64,000 bases of DNA from Spongiactinospora rosea (GCF_003315795.1 NZ_QMEY01000001.1:682001-746000), one strand, 5' to 3'. Shown: positions 27,203-36,425, numbered from the stretch's first letter. Notes: generated from the letters alone by a model not told the origin. Program-made: numbers and translations.

Positions 27203-28414
27203 ATGTTCCCTCGGTCCGCCCCACGCTCAGTCGTCATCGCGCTCAGCTTCTTATGGGTGGTCGCGGGTCTCGCCGCGCTGGTCGCCATCATCGTGATGCT
27301 CATCACGGAACCGGAGGAGGGCAGCGAGAACGTCGACACCGTCGCATGGCTCGTACTCGCCGGAGCCGCCGCCCTGGCCGGCCTCGCCGCACTGGGCACC
27401 CGGCGCGCGTGGTGGGTCTGGGTCACGCTGAACGTGGTTTGCGCTGGCATAGTGGTCTACAGCCTGGTCTCGTTGAGCGGCGATTCGATCGCGTTCTCGC
27501 TGTTCGGCGCCACCATGATGGTCGTCCCCATGTGGAACCTGGCACGCTGGGAGGCCCGCGCCTATTACCGCATGCCGGTGCGGTCCAACGTGATCCCCGG
27601 CGCCACCCCTGCCCCCGCCGACGAGCACATAGTCGACCTCACCCGCGAGACGCCGGCCGCCGGACGGGTCCCGCAGGGTGCGGCGGAGCGGGTGTACCGG
27701 CGGGACACCGCGTCGCTGTGGCGGGTGGGCCTGACCGCGCTGGGCATCGGGCTGGTATGCCTGGTCATCAGCATCATGCTGGTCGGGGCCGGACTACTCG
27801 GCGCCGACTCGCGCGGCGGGAGCAGGCTGTTCGCGCTGCCGGCCGCGCTCACCGTGCTGGCCCTGCCCGTCGGCGTGGTCCGGATCGTACGTGCGATCTC
27901 CTGGCGCGGCGAACGCTTCGAGCTGCACCCGGATGCGTTCGTCCAGGTACGGCCGGGCGACGCGAGAGAGGTGTTCGGCTGGGATGAAATCGCGGAGCTG
28001 CGAACCTTCACCCACGCCGACGCCAAGAGCCTCGTCCGTCTGCTCGACCGCGACTTCTGGTGCCTGGTACGGCGGGGCGACGGGGTCCAGGTACGGCTGG
28101 ACCACACGGTGCAAGACGCCGAGCGGCTCGTGAAGGCCATCGAGGAACGGGCCGGCCGAGCCCTGGCCGCCCGGACGGAGGCGATCACGCAGTCGGGGCG
28201 GTCTGTGGCGTTCGGTGCGGTTCGTCTGACTCCGGCGGGGCTCGGATTCGGGTCGTTCGTCATCCCCTGGCGGGAGATGACGGACAAAGTGGCCGTCAGC
28301 ACGGACAGCGTTGCGCTGGTACTCCAACGCCGCGTCATCCCCCTCGCCGACCCGGTCAACACCCCGAACTTCCTTGTCCTGCGCCACCTGCTGACCGCCC
28401 CCGCGCCCGACTGA
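27203..28414 (+). CDS. Multi-pass membrane protein with soluble C-terminal domain
   Basis: A 403-residue protein I do not recognise by name. The N-terminal half has four hydrophobic helices (roughly residues 9-30, 43-60, 66-84, 90-110). A Pro-rich linker follows, then two more helices (about 175-198 and 208-228) and a soluble C-terminal domain of about 165 residues. That domain has two similar halves (SWRGERFELHPDAFVQV ... and ...VRLTPAGLGFGSFVIPWREM), reminiscent of bacterial PH-like domains. The ATG at 27203 has AGAGG 7 nt before it. It converges on the channel gene with a 44-bp gap. Confidence 0.75.
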   Translation: MFPRSAPRSVVIALSFLWVVAGLAALVAIIVMLITEPEEGSENVDTVAWLVLAGAAALAGLAALGTRRAWWVWVTLNVVCAGIVVYSLVSLSGDSIAFSLFGATMMVVPMWNLARWEARAYYRMPVRSNVIPGATPAPADEHIVDLTRETPAAGRVPQGAAERVYRRDTASLWRVGLTALGIGLVCLVISIMLVGAGLLGADSRGGSRLFALPAALTVLALPVGVVRIVRAISWRGERFELHPDAFVQVRPGDAREVFGWDEIAELRTFTHADAKSLVRLLDRDFWCLVRRGDGVQVRLDHTVQDAERLVKAIEERAGRALAARTEAITQSGRSVAFGAVRLTPAGLGFGSFVIPWREMTDKVAVSTDSVALVLQRRVIPLADPVNTPNFLVLRHLLTAPAPD

Positions 28415-28458
28415 CCGCCTCCGGGGCGGCCCAGGGCCTCTCCGCGACCCAGGGCCTT

Positions 28459-30324
28459 TCAGTGGAGGGCGAGCACGATGACGTAGTCGTCCTCGCCAAG
28501 GGTGATCCTTTGTGACTTGTCCGGATTGAGGATGACGCCATAGGACGGCGCCTCGTTCACCTTGTCCCCGCGCCGGTACCCGATCGCCGTCTCGCCCCTG
28601 CGGCGGGCCGACTCGATCACCGTGGCGAACTCGATCTCCACCCCCGGGCGTACATAGTCCCCGGCCGGGCGCGGATAGATCTCCGAGCCGCGGGCGTCGA
28701 AGAGGTGGCCGAAGACCTTCGCCAGGTGCTGGTTCTCGGCGAGCTGGGCCAGCAGCAACCCGATCACCGTGTCACTGATCACGATGTCGTCGGCCTTGGT
28801 CACCTCGGCGAGGGTCCGGTTGTTCTCATCGTGCATCTCGCTGACGATCGAGTAACGCTCTGCGAGTACCGTCTGCATGTCCCTGAGCTGCAGCAACGTC
28901 ATCAGCGTGCGCGTGTCGGCGTGCTGTGTGCCATACCGGTCATCGGACAGCACGATCACCCGCTCGTAGACCCCCGCGCCCAGCGACTCCAGCGCGTACC
29001 GGTCGGTGGTGTCGCACTCCTTGAAGTTGACCGTGAGGTTGCGCAGCCCGTGCAGGCCGCTCCCGGCGTCCGGGTGTGTGGCGGCGATGTCCAGTACCGA
29101 ACCCGGCGCGACATAGCCGTCCATCTGCCTGACGATCTGCGGCGCGCGGACGTTCCAGTTGAGCAGCAGGGTACGTTCCGGGCGAAGCGGTGACGACTCG
29201 GTCAGTACGATCGCGTCCTCGTTCGCCTCCGGCGTCTCCTTGGCGAGCCGGATCAGCGAGTCGTCCTGCGCGATCAGCACGATCTCGTCGTCTTCGGCGA
29301 TGACCGTGTCCATGGCCGGGTTGAGCATGACCGCAGACGGCGTGCGTAGCCCGATTATGGTCGCGGTTTGGTATGCCTGCAGCGCCTCGCCGTACTTCAG
29401 GCCAGCCAGCTTCGGCTCCCGGCGTAGATAGATCTCGCCGTTGTCAAAGTTGAGCAGGTCCATGCAGACCACCGAGACCCCGGACTGCCTGGACGACTGC
29501 ACGATCAGCCGCGACGCCGTGTCATCGGAGTCCACGATGTGGACGTCCGGGCCGCCCGCGAGCCGCGCGGCGGCCATGTTGCCCGAGGAGGTGATCGAGG
29601 CCACCACCGGCGGATGGTCCCCGGAACGCTTGGCCAGCGCCAGCAGCGTCTTGATCACGTGCGCGTCCGGGTCCTCCCCCTGCGGGGACAGTACGACGAC
29701 CGAACGCGCCACGCCCGGGTTCATCATCTCCAGGTCGGCCGGCTCAGTGGGCCGCCCGGTGCGGCAGACCACCCGGGTCCGCCCGGTGTCGCCCACCCGC
29801 TCGCGGATCTCGGTCTCCATCGAGATCTTGTCCTCGTCCGCCATGATGGCGATCACCGTGCCGCGCTGGCTCGCGTGCGCCTTGATCAGCTCGCTGACGA
29901 TCGTGAACACCTGGTCCGACCAGCCGAGGATCACCGTGTGACCCTGCTCGACCACCCGTGACCTGCCCTTACGCAAGTCTTCGATCTTGGTCTTGAGGCC
30001 GTTGGCCAGCAGGCCGACGAGCGTACTGAAGATGAACAGGCCGCCCAGTGAAGCGGTGAGCATCAGGACCAGGTAGACCGGGGTGCCTTCGTCGCCCGCG
30101 ATCTTGCCGGGGCTGAGGGTGTGCATGAGCGTGGACCACAGCATGCCGCCCAGGCCGTTGTTGTCCGCCGCCTCGCGCGGCGTGAGCCAGATCGTCAGCA
30201 CGCTGACCAGAAGGATCACGGCCGTGGAGACGGCGGTGAGCCACCCGATCAACGCCACCGTGCCCTTGGACATGGTGTTGTCGAACCAGTACTTCAGCCG
30301 TTCCCGTCGAGTCGCGCGCGCCAC
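28459..30324 (-). CDS. CASTOR/POLLUX-like ion channel with RCK domains
   Basis: Related to the plant CASTOR/POLLUX (DMI1) channels, a family also found in actinobacteria. The roughly 621-residue protein has one N-terminal helix (residues about 25-50) and a pore-like region with SLGGLFIFSTLVGLLANGLK. It then has tandem Rossmann RCK/TrkA-type domains: HTVILGWSDQVFTIVSELI and, later, TLLLNWNVRAPQIVRQMD. Motifs such as VVLSPQGEDPDAHVIKTLLAL fit the family. The start is uncertain: GTG at 30324 lies 11 nt after GGGAGG, while GTG at 30336 abuts that site. It probably conducts cations in response to a ligand or Ca2+; that is family knowledge only. Confidence 0.85.
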   Translation of the reverse strand: MARATRRERLKYWFDNTMSKGTVALIGWLTAVSTAVILLVSVLTIWLTPREAADNNGLGGMLWSTLMHTLSPGKIAGDEGTPVYLVLMLTASLGGLFIFSTLVGLLANGLKTKIEDLRKGRSRVVEQGHTVILGWSDQVFTIVSELIKAHASQRGTVIAIMADEDKISMETEIRERVGDTGRTRVVCRTGRPTEPADLEMMNPGVARSVVVLSPQGEDPDAHVIKTLLALAKRSGDHPPVVASITSSGNMAAARLAGGPDVHIVDSDDTASRLIVQSSRQSGVSVVCMDLLNFDNGEIYLRREPKLAGLKYGEALQAYQTATIIGLRTPSAVMLNPAMDTVIAEDDEIVLIAQDDSLIRLAKETPEANEDAIVLTESSPLRPERTLLLNWNVRAPQIVRQMDGYVAPGSVLDIAATHPDAGSGLHGLRNLTVNFKECDTTDRYALESLGAGVYERVIVLSDDRYGTQHADTRTLMTLLQLRDMQTVLAERYSIVSEMHDENNRTLAEVTKADDIVISDTVIGLLLAQLAENQHLAKVFGHLFDARGSEIYPRPAGDYVRPGVEIEFATVIESARRRGETAIGYRRGDKVNEAPSYGVILNPDKSQRITLGEDDYVIVLALH

Positions 30325-30574
30325 GACACCCAACACCTCCCGTCAGACTACCAATCGGACAAGCTACATCCGCCGACGAAGTGCTCGCACCCTGCTAGGT
30401 CATGCCGTGATGGCCTATACGGCGACACCATGGGACTTTTGGTGATTCTTACGAAATTGGTGAAGTGTTGGCGTGTCGGGGGATAGACGGTGTTCGTCCC
30501 ATATGTCGGGAACGATGTGGGCGTCCAGGCTCACCATGATCGAAGCCCCGCGGGTACGTCGGTACGCTCGCCCC

Positions 30575-30964
30575 GTGCCGTACTTCCTGACCGCCCACGG
30601 CCCGCCCGACGCCTACACCGACGGACCCGAACTCTACGAGAACGCCCTCGGCGGCGCCGCAACCGTCCGCGAGCACTGGATCGCCCCCGCCCGCCGCCTC
30701 GGCCTGCCGATCCTCGCCCGGCTCGCCACCGAGGACGTCACCGTGCGGCACACGGACCTGGACACACTTGCCGCCGAGGTCGTACGTCTTTCACAAGACT
30801 GGACCGATTCGGTACCCGGCGACGCGACCACACTGCACCTGATCGACGGACGGCGATTCGAGGTCCCGCTCCTCGTGGATCTCCTCCACCGCGCCGACCA
30901 CCTCACGGCCGCCATCCGCCTGGCCCGCCTCGCGGGCGGCCACGTATGGATGGGCTCGATCTGA
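30575..30964 (+). CDS. Hypothetical protein
   Basis: A 129-residue soluble protein that I do not recognise. It begins VPYFLTAHGPPDAYTDGP and has Leu/Ala-rich helices with RLATEDVTVRHTDLDTL and TTLHLIDGRRFEVPLLVDLLHRADHL. The start is a GTG at 30575 with TACGCT 6 nt upstream and no ribosome site, again the leaderless pattern; the open frame back to 30473 has different composition. It stands alone between the channel gene (divergent) and yajQ (convergent). Confidence 0.65.
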   Translation: MPYFLTAHGPPDAYTDGPELYENALGGAATVREHWIAPARRLGLPILARLATEDVTVRHTDLDTLAAEVVRLSQDWTDSVPGDATTLHLIDGRRFEVPLLVDLLHRADHLTAAIRLARLAGGHVWMGSI

Positions 30965-31116
30965 AGCCCGGGAGCGGGGGACGCCGAAAGGCTTGGGGCA
31001 CACGCACAAGGCCGGCGCTCTCCTCGCCCGCGCTCGCGCCGTGTGCCCCGATTTCGCACTCCAGACCGTCCCAAACCGGCTAAGCCCAGGTCGGCGCATC
31101 TACCAGCCCCGATAAC

Positions 31117-31605
31117 TTAGCGGTAGTTGGTGAACTGCAGGGCGATGTCGAGATCCTTGCCCTTGAGCAGGGAGATCACATCCTGAAGCTCGTCCTTCTT
31201 CTTGGAACTGACCCGCAGCTCCTCACCCTGGATCTGGGCCTTCACACCACGCGGCCCCTCATCCCGGATGATCTTCGAGATCTTCTTGGCGCTGTCCTGG
31301 TCGATGCCCTCCTTGAGCCCGACCACGAGCCGGTACTCCTTGCCCGACAGCTTCGGCTCACCCGTGTCAAGGATCTTGAGCGAGAGCCCTCGCTTGATCA
31401 GCTTCTCCTTGAACACGTCAAGGACGGCACCCGCCCGCTCCTCGCTGTTCGCCTTGACTTCGATGTCCTTCCCGGACCAACTGATGCTCGCCCCGGTCCC
31501 CTTGAAGTCGAACCTGTGCCCGACCTCCTTGACCGTCTGGTTCAGCGCGTTGTCGACCTCCTGCCGGTCGATCTTGCTGACGATGTCGAAACTCGAATCG
31601 GCCAT
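31117..31605 (-). CDS. yajQ: YajQ family nucleotide-binding protein
   Basis: A 162-residue protein matching YajQ along its whole length: [32 protein letters not shown] at the start, [26 protein letters not shown] at the end. The family binds nucleotides (cyclic di-GMP in some members) and RNA, with two ferredoxin-like domains. Single gene, opposite in direction to tRNA-Tyr 147 bp away. Confidence 0.95.
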   Translation of the reverse strand: MADSSFDIVSKIDRQEVDNALNQTVKEVGHRFDFKGTGASISWSGKDIEVKANSEERAGAVLDVFKEKLIKRGLSLKILDTGEPKLSGKEYRLVVGLKEGIDQDSAKKISKIIRDEGPRGVKAQIQGEELRVSSKKKDELQDVISLLKGKDLDIALQFTNYR

Positions 31606-31751
31606 CGATGTAGGTGTCCTCTCTACGTCCGTACCGACCTTAGCGACCTCAGACGATCAGGGTACGGAACCTCACCCCGGACAAACCGGTGTCACGCCCA
31701 CCCTCGAAGTCCGCTATTCTTCTACCTGTCGCCGCGAGCAGCGGCAGACCA

Positions 31752-31836
31752 GGCAGGTTGCCCGAGTGGCCAAAGGGAGCGGTCTGTAAAACCGTCGGCT
31801 CAGCCTACGCAAGTTCGAACCTTGCACCTGCCACCA
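31752..31836 (+). tRNA. tRNA-Tyr (GTA)
   Basis: An 85-nt type II tRNA with a long variable arm. The acceptor arms GGCAGGT/ACCTGCC pair perfectly, the anticodon loop reads CTGTAAA giving GTA, the T-loop is TTCGAAC, and CCA is encoded at the 3' end. A Rho-independent terminator follows. Tyr-tRNA genes are known attachment sites for actinomycete integrative elements, and an integrase remnant lies directly downstream. Confidence 0.97.
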
Positions 31837-31852
31837 GCAGTGACAGCAGTTC

Positions 31853-31872
31853 AGAGGCCCTTCGGGGCCTCT
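31853..31872 (+). terminator. Intrinsic terminator of tRNA-Tyr
   Basis: AGAGGCCC-TTCG-GGGCCTCT, a perfect 8-bp stem with a UUCG tetraloop, followed by TCTGTGTTT. It starts 17 nt after the tRNA. Confidence 0.85.
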
Positions 31873-31949
31873 TCTGTGTTTCAGGGGCCATGCAGCCGGA
31901 TGCCGCCGTGAGCGGGCTGCGGTCGCAGGTTCCGGATATGGCCGTGGGA

Positions 31950-32296
31950 ACGCGTTGGGAACGGCGAAGGGCCCTAGAAGCACGTCCGCACCGTGCCCGG
32001 CTCGCTCGGCTACATCGGGGGCGGGCACCCCTGCGTTCAGCCAGAGGGACACCGCCGCATGCCGTGGGTCGTACGGGCGACGGGCGAGCAATGAGGCGCA
32101 CTGGGCGGGTGTCAGGGCCAGCTTCCGGGCGTCCTGCCGGCCCTCCGTGTAGGCCGTCGGGGCGACGACTTCACCGCGTTCGCTGTGGAACAGCCGGCGA
32201 TCCTCGGCGACGCCGAACTCTGCGATGTGTTGCTGAAGGGTCTGGACCGGCTTGGGCGGGATGGGGACCGGGCGGGCGTCGCCGGTGTCGTCCACT
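31950..32296 (-). pseudogene. Tyrosine integrase remnant (C-terminal catalytic part)
   Basis: Reading leftward, the translation contains GDARPVPIPPKPVQTLQQHI, then LALTPAQCASLLARRPYDPRHAAVSLWLNAG and VPAPDVAERAGHGADVLL. This matches the C-terminal catalytic region of actinomycete plasmid/phage integrases of the pSAM2/SLP1 type, with the box II Arg (DPRH) and the AGH His. The first catalytic Arg is missing with the N-terminus, and the catalytic Tyr region is lost after ADVLL. The fragment is truncated upstream by the transposase remnant at about 32297. Its place next to tRNA-Tyr shows an old integration event. Confidence 0.8.
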
Positions 32297-32830
32297 GGAC
32301 ATTGACCTCGAGGCGGGAGACATTGACGAGGATACGGCCCGAGCCGGGCGGCAGTTGATCGACGGGATCCGGTGGCGGATCCGGAGCGGGGCGCCGTGGC
32401 GGGACGTGCCGGCCTGCTATGGCCGCTGATTCGCCGTGTACGGCCTGTTCCGCCGCTGGCAGCGGGCGGGCAGGTGGGTACAGATCCTGGCGGTGTTGCA
32501 GGCGTGTGCGGACGCCGCGGGGAAGATCGGGTGGACGGTGAGCGTGGACTCCACCATCGTCCGGGCTCACCAGCACGCGGGCGGCGCGCGCCGGGATGGT
32601 CATCTGCAGAAGGAGCCGCCCGCGAGGCCGGGGAGGCGAACCGGCCGATCATGGGCTGGGACGCCTTGCGCGGCGGGCTGACCACCACGACGCAGCTGGC
32701 GTGTGAGCAGGGCCGCAAGATGATGGCTGCGGTGGTGAGCGCCGGGCAGCGTGGCGATGGTCCCCCAAGTTCAGGCTGATGCGCGCGGACGGCCGGAGCA
32801 AGGCGTACACCGTCGGCCCGGGTGCAGGGC
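32297..32830 (+). pseudogene. IS5-family transposase remnant
   Basis: The plus-strand frame reads RQLIDGIRWRIRSGAPWRDVPACYGR, then TGA (where a Trp is expected), then VYGLFRRWQRAG and TVSVDSTIVRAHQHAGGARRDGHLQKE. After a frameshift near 32615 it continues in another frame with GEANRPIMGWDALRGGLTT and ACEQGRKMMAAVVSAGQRGD, and further weak similarity to about 32800. This is the IS5-type DDE transposase family; the first catalytic Asp (VDST) is kept, the C-terminal two-thirds are lost. At least one nonsense and one frameshift mutation make it inactive. Inverted terminal repeats are not obvious. Confidence 0.8.
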
Positions 32831-33032
32831 AGGGCGGTAGTGCCCGCCTGGGTGTACCGGCCGCAGTCTCCGGTGGATCCCGTCGATCGACTGCCGCTTG
32901 CTGAACGGCGACGGGCGCCCTCACCGCTTCGGTACCGGCAGCCCACCATGCGTGACTTCGATACACGCGCGTTGATCCATGACAATCAACCTGTGTCGAG
33001 TGAGGGTGAGAGGTGGCGTTTTGGAGGAGACG

Positions 33033-33335
33033 ATGATCAAGAGACGTCCGCTGCGGTTCAGGCATGGCTGGGCATGGCTGATGTCTCTTGCCGGCGTCGC
33101 TTTGATTCTTGTGGCCGGGGTCTTTCTGACCGATCGCGACGATCCGGAGAGGGCTGGTCGATCAGTTTCCACGCCGACCAAGAGCGATGCTGCGCCGAAC
33201 TTCAAGATCATCGATAAAGAACAGCGTATCGATGTCGATACCTTCGATCAGAAGGACAGCCCTCTGTGGCCGCTGTTCGAGGAGCTTCGTAGTGCCGTCC
33301 CCCGAAACAGCTCTACGGCCACGGACCCGTCATGA
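33033..33335 (+). CDS. Small membrane-anchored hypothetical protein
   Basis: A 100-residue protein with a strong GGAGGAG ribosome site before the ATG at 33033. The basic start IKRRPLRFRHG is followed by one hydrophobic helix (about residues 12-32) and an external, charged region of about 65 residues. No known domain. It lies inside the decayed island, so it could be cargo. Confidence 0.55.
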   Translation: MIKRRPLRFRHGWAWLMSLAGVALILVAGVFLTDRDDPERAGRSVSTPTKSDAAPNFKIIDKEQRIDVDTFDQKDSPLWPLFEELRSAVPRNSSTATDPS

Positions 33336-33489
33336 ATGTTGCGCCTGCCGTCACGAGGCGGCTCGGCCCCTGACCAGCGGTGGCCTGGTCGGAGGCCGTG
33401 CGTGGGCAGGGGGGCAGGTGTTCGACGTTTTTGGGCCGGTGGTTGTCTGCTCTTGTCGTGCAGCTGAATAATTCGGCCACGTCTTGCCG

Positions 33490-33822
33490 CTATGCGCCTT
33501 GATCTTCATGCCGATGACGTCGTTGCCACCATGTCCAATTCGAATCGGGCGACGTAGGTGGCATCGGTGAGGTTCGGTGGAGGTAATACAGGTCGATGGG
33601 CAGGATCAAGGCATACAGATGTGCCCTGGCCCACGGCGGTAAGCCGGTGAGGGCCCGTTGAAGTCGCCGGCGGGGTGCGTCGCCGGTGCACTCGGGGCAC
33701 TCGCACCTGAAGAGGACGCGGTCGGCGGTGCCCATCAGGGTCGCCTCCTGCCAGCTCGCCAGGGCGGCCGCCACCGCGCCGGGCCACAGGCGGGTGTGTT
33801 CGAGGGTGATCACTGCGGCCAT
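33490..33822 (-). CDS. Hypothetical protein, possibly degraded
   Basis: A 110-residue reading with an internally coherent core: RVLFRCECPECTGDAPRRRLQRALTGLPPWARAHLYALI. It has three Cys in CECPEC and a helical region with regular hydrophobic spacing. No ribosome site is clear for the ATG at 33822, and the ends look random (Trp/His/Arg-rich C-terminus), so it may be a fragment of an older gene. I do not recognise the family. Confidence 0.35.
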   Translation of the reverse strand: MAAVITLEHTRLWPGAVAAALASWQEATLMGTADRVLFRCECPECTGDAPRRRLQRALTGLPPWARAHLYALILPIDLYYLHRTSPMPPTSPDSNWTWWQRRHRHEDQGA

Positions 33823-34028
33823 GGGGCGATGGCCAAGGCCGGGAACTTGATGGATCACGGCTCGGTGGGTCCCACACGCTGAACCCCGGGTACGGACCTC
33901 GGAAGGGCGCCTACGCGGCATGGCCCTTTCTGAGCGATGGCATGAACACGATGGTCGCATGTCGGCCCGCGATTCCCAAGGTGAGGGGTCCTTTGTGGGC
34001 CTTATCACCCCCCGCTAGGGAGCAAACC

Positions 34029-34423
34029 ATGACAATGGCTTATGAAACCGTACAGATCACGCGTACCTACCCCACCACCCCCGAAGGCATCGCCGCCTGG
34101 TGGTCACCGGATGGTTTCACCGTCGAGGTCGGTGAACTCGATCTGCGGCCGGTGGTGATCTCGTCTACACGATGACCGCCACGGGGCCTGAGCAGGTCGT
34201 GTTCATGGAGAGCCACGGAATGCCGCTGAACACTGAGTCCCGCAAGAAGTTCGTCGAGGTGTCGGTGCTGGCCAGGCACTCGTACACCTCGCTCGCGGAC
34301 TTCATCCCCGGCGTGGACCCGTACGACTTCCTCACCGTGGTCGAGCTGGCGGCCGTCGAGGGCGGCGGACGCGATGGAGGCGGCCTCGTAAACATGGCAG
34401 GCTCGTGGCCCCCCTCTTTCTGA
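34029..34423 (+). pseudogene. SRPBCC (AHSA1-like) protein, frameshifted
   Basis: The first frame reads MTMAYETVQITRTYPTTPEG, then AAWWSPDGFTVEVGELDLRP, and runs into a stop after LDLRPVVISSTR. In the next frame VYTMTATGPEQVVFMESHGMPLNTESRKKFVEV and SYTSLADFIPGVDPYDFLTVVELAAVEGG continue the same domain. Read together they form an SRPBCC domain (the FTVEV-x-x-LDLRPGG segment is typical of AHSA1-like proteins) with one frameshift near 34155 and loss of the last quarter. It should not give a functional protein. Confidence 0.7.
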
Positions 34424-34906
34424 CATGGCCGCCGCTGGTGACCGCCGTCCGGCCGGGCCGCCTATCCTGGTCAGCCGGCGCGGTTATCTGGGGAAACGAC
34501 GTCCGCACCGGGCTGTGGAGCCTGGCGGCGACCGTGGTGCACCTGCCACGTCCCCGACCGGCCGTTGGACGTTCGAGGCGATGGCCATTGGCCGGGAACA
34601 TGTGGCCGCGCGCCTACGTGAGCCTCGCGGTGTCGGCGGTCCTGGTCCTGTGCGGCCCCTGGCCCTTCATCGTGTACTTGTCGCTCGCCCAGCGGGTGGT
34701 CGCGCCGGATCGACGACGACCTCCGGCGTACGCTCGGCACCGCCCTGGAGGGCGGCAGGAGCCCGCGCACCCGTCGCGAGACCGAGGTCGGCCACCGTAC
34801 GCGACTGCCTGTCGAACGCGACCAACAAGGTCGGCGCCCGCAACCGCATCCCCGCGACGTCGGCCGGCTGTGATCCACCGGTGCGAGTCGTGTCATCCTG
34901 TGCGCC
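34424..34906. other. Non-coding or degraded stretch
   Basis: About 480 bp with no gene I can support. A plus-strand frame contains one plausible hydrophobic helix (about 34606-34700, AYVSLAVSAVLVLCGPWPFIVYLSLAQ), but its surroundings are Arg/Pro/Ala-rich in all frames and lack a ribosome site. It looks like the remains of older genes within the decayed island. Confidence 0.4.
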
Positions 34907-35257
34907 ATGGACGACCTTGAATTACTGCGATGGGAGTTCGGCGCGGAAGACGGATCGTTCCTCATCCAGCTTCGATGTGATCTCCATTGGGACCGGCATG
35001 CGTTCAGCCGCCTGGAGCAGGCCATGCGTCGTGTCTGTGCCGAACAGGAGACCAATGAACGACTCGACCGCTGGCTGGTCGAAGGTTACTGGTACATGGC
35101 CGATTTCGTCCGCGGCCATACCCGCCACCCGAACTTCCCCCGTCCCGAACCGCCCGCATACTACGAAGCCGCCATCGAACGGCTGCATGACCTTCAGAAC
35201 TGGTTCGTCACCGGCCGATCCCCGTATCTCGCCAGCTACACATGGCCCGATCTCTAG
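34907..35257 (+). CDS. Hypothetical protein
   Basis: A 116-residue soluble, Trp- and acid-rich protein: DDLELLRWEFGAEDGSF at the start, then RLDRWLVEGYWYMADFVRGHTRHPNF and a C-terminal YYEAAIERLHDLQNWF helix. Composition is protein-like, unlike the flanking open frames. No ribosome site is seen, and CATCCT lies 7 nt before the ATG, so it may be leaderless. I do not recognise the family. Confidence 0.6.
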   Translation: MDDLELLRWEFGAEDGSFLIQLRCDLHWDRHAFSRLEQAMRRVCAEQETNERLDRWLVEGYWYMADFVRGHTRHPNFPRPEPPAYYEAAIERLHDLQNWFVTGRSPYLASYTWPDL

Positions 35258-35310
35258 AGCATCCAGTGGCGGCGGCAGCTTGAACAGCACGACAACAGAT
35301 TCCGCTTCGG

Positions 35311-35874
35311 TCACTGGCAGATGGTCGGGCTCTGGGCTTGGCGGTCGAACTCCTCCTGGGTGATCGTGGTGTCGACCCAGTGTGGTGACGCCTTCTCCTC
35401 GTACCGCTGGATCAGGACCGAGCCGGGCTTGAGGCCGGCGATGCTCTCGGCGGAGAAGCCGACGTCCATGGTGTTGACCCGGGCATGGCCTTGGCCCCGG
35501 TAGCCGTAGGCGTGGTAGAGGACTTTCGGGCGCAGTACGAACGGTTTCGGCTCCACGGTCCACCCGTCCTGTGGGTCGTCCAGGCGGACGGACGCGTGCC
35601 GCCCGTCCAGGGATGGTGCGGTGAAGTTCACGTCATCGGTGACCGTCGCGGCTGAGGATGGGTGGGCGGGGCCCGTGGCCAACGGGCCTGAGGGGTCCTC
35701 GTGATGGAAGATGCTGACGCCCTCGGGGGTGGCCCCTTCGCACCAGGCCAGGACGATGATCGGATGTCCCGCCGCATCGACGCTGACCCCGGTGGACCCC
35801 GCTACGGGAGGGGAGCAACTTGAGAGGGTGATGATCCCAGCGATGACCAGTACGAGTCCGCATAAGCGCCGCAT
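35311..35874 (-). CDS. Putative lipoprotein
   Basis: A 187-residue exported protein with a lipoprotein signal: MRRLCGLVLVIAGIITLSSC, where LSSC is the lipobox. The mature part has a repeated beta-strand look (VNFTAPSLDGRHASVRLDD, VLYHAYGYRGQGHARVNTMDVGF) and no known domain. It stands alone, divergent from nsrR with about 120 bp between the starts. Confidence 0.7.
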   Translation of the reverse strand: MRRLCGLVLVIAGIITLSSCSPPVAGSTGVSVDAAGHPIIVLAWCEGATPEGVSIFHHEDPSGPLATGPAHPSSAATVTDDVNFTAPSLDGRHASVRLDDPQDGWTVEPKPFVLRPKVLYHAYGYRGQGHARVNTMDVGFSAESIAGLKPGSVLIQRYEEKASPHWVDTTITQEEFDRQAQSPTICQ

Positions 35875-35952
35875 ACACGTACGTTAAGCCAAGCCGGTCG
35901 GCCTGCTGCGGTTCGGGCCGGGTGGGGCGGGGTACTCGTGATCTCACTCACA

Positions 35953-35979
35953 TAAAGAGGACTGTGAGACTCCTCTTTA
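35953..35979. promoter_or_regulatory. Putative NsrR operator
   Basis: TAAAGAGGA - 9 nt - TCCTCTTTA, a perfect 9-9-9 palindrome. Read as the NsrR 11-1-11 layout it is AAGAGGACTGT-G-AGACTCCTCTT (35955-35977), with 9 of 11 positions symmetric. It covers the -35 zone of the nsrR promoter, whose -10 (TACGAT, 35982-35987) follows 2 bp later. Autorepression of nsrR-hmp, lifted by nitric oxide, is the likely meaning. Confidence 0.7.
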
Positions 35980-35993
35980 AGTACGATCGCCGT

Positions 35994-36425
35994 GTGCACC
36001 TGAACCGGGCCACTGACATCGGCCTTCGCATTCTCATGCTCGGCGCGACCCGTGAGGACCTGCTCACCATTGATGAGCTGGCCGAATCTCTCGTCGTGCC
36101 ACGGCATCACCTGGCCAAGGTGGTGCAGCGGCTGCAGCACATGGGGCTGTTGGAGACCGTTCGGGGGCGGCGGGGTGGGGTGCGGCTCGCCGGGGTGGCG
36201 CGTACCGCGTCGGTCGGCGGCATCGTACGTGAACTGGAGGGCGGGACCGAAGTGGTCGATTGTGACGGCGACCCGGCCTGCCCGTTGAGCCGAGGGGGTT
36301 GCCTGCTGCGCGGGGCGTTGCGCCGGGCGCAGGAGGCGTTCTACGCCAGCCTCGATCCGATCACGGTCGGGGACCTGACCGCGCCGCCGATCCGGCAGGT
36401 GCTGCTGAGCCTCGGCCGCCGTTGA
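35994..36425 (+). CDS. nsrR: Rrf2-family nitric-oxide-responsive repressor NsrR
   Basis: A 143-residue Rrf2-family winged-helix regulator. It begins VHLNRATDIGLRILMLGA, with the helix-turn-helix in LTIDELAESLVVPRHHLAKVVQRL and the wing GRRGGVRLA. Three Cys (in DCDGDPACPLSRGGC, spacing 5 and 6) are the FeS-cluster ligands typical of NsrR. The GTG at 35994 has TACGAT 6 nt upstream, so the mRNA is probably leaderless; the open frame back to 35922 lies upstream of the promoter. hmp follows after 32 bp, the classic NsrR target, and a palindromic operator overlaps the promoter. Confidence 0.92.
   Translation: MHLNRATDIGLRILMLGATREDLLTIDELAESLVVPRHHLAKVVQRLQHMGLLETVRGRRGGVRLAGVARTASVGGIVRELEGGTEVVDCDGDPACPLSRGGCLLRGALRRAQEAFYASLDPITVGDLTAPPIRQVLLSLGRR

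Noticed and set aside
31714..32985. 423-residue minus-strand open frame after tRNA-Tyr
   Set aside because: It fuses the antisense of tRNA-Tyr, the integrase remnant and unrelated sequence. Only the integrase part has meaning.
31837..35300. A second attachment site (direct repeat of the tRNA-Tyr 3' end)
   Set aside because: I searched by eye for the last 20-30 bases of the tRNA in the following 3.5 kb and found none, so the far end of the element is not marked here.
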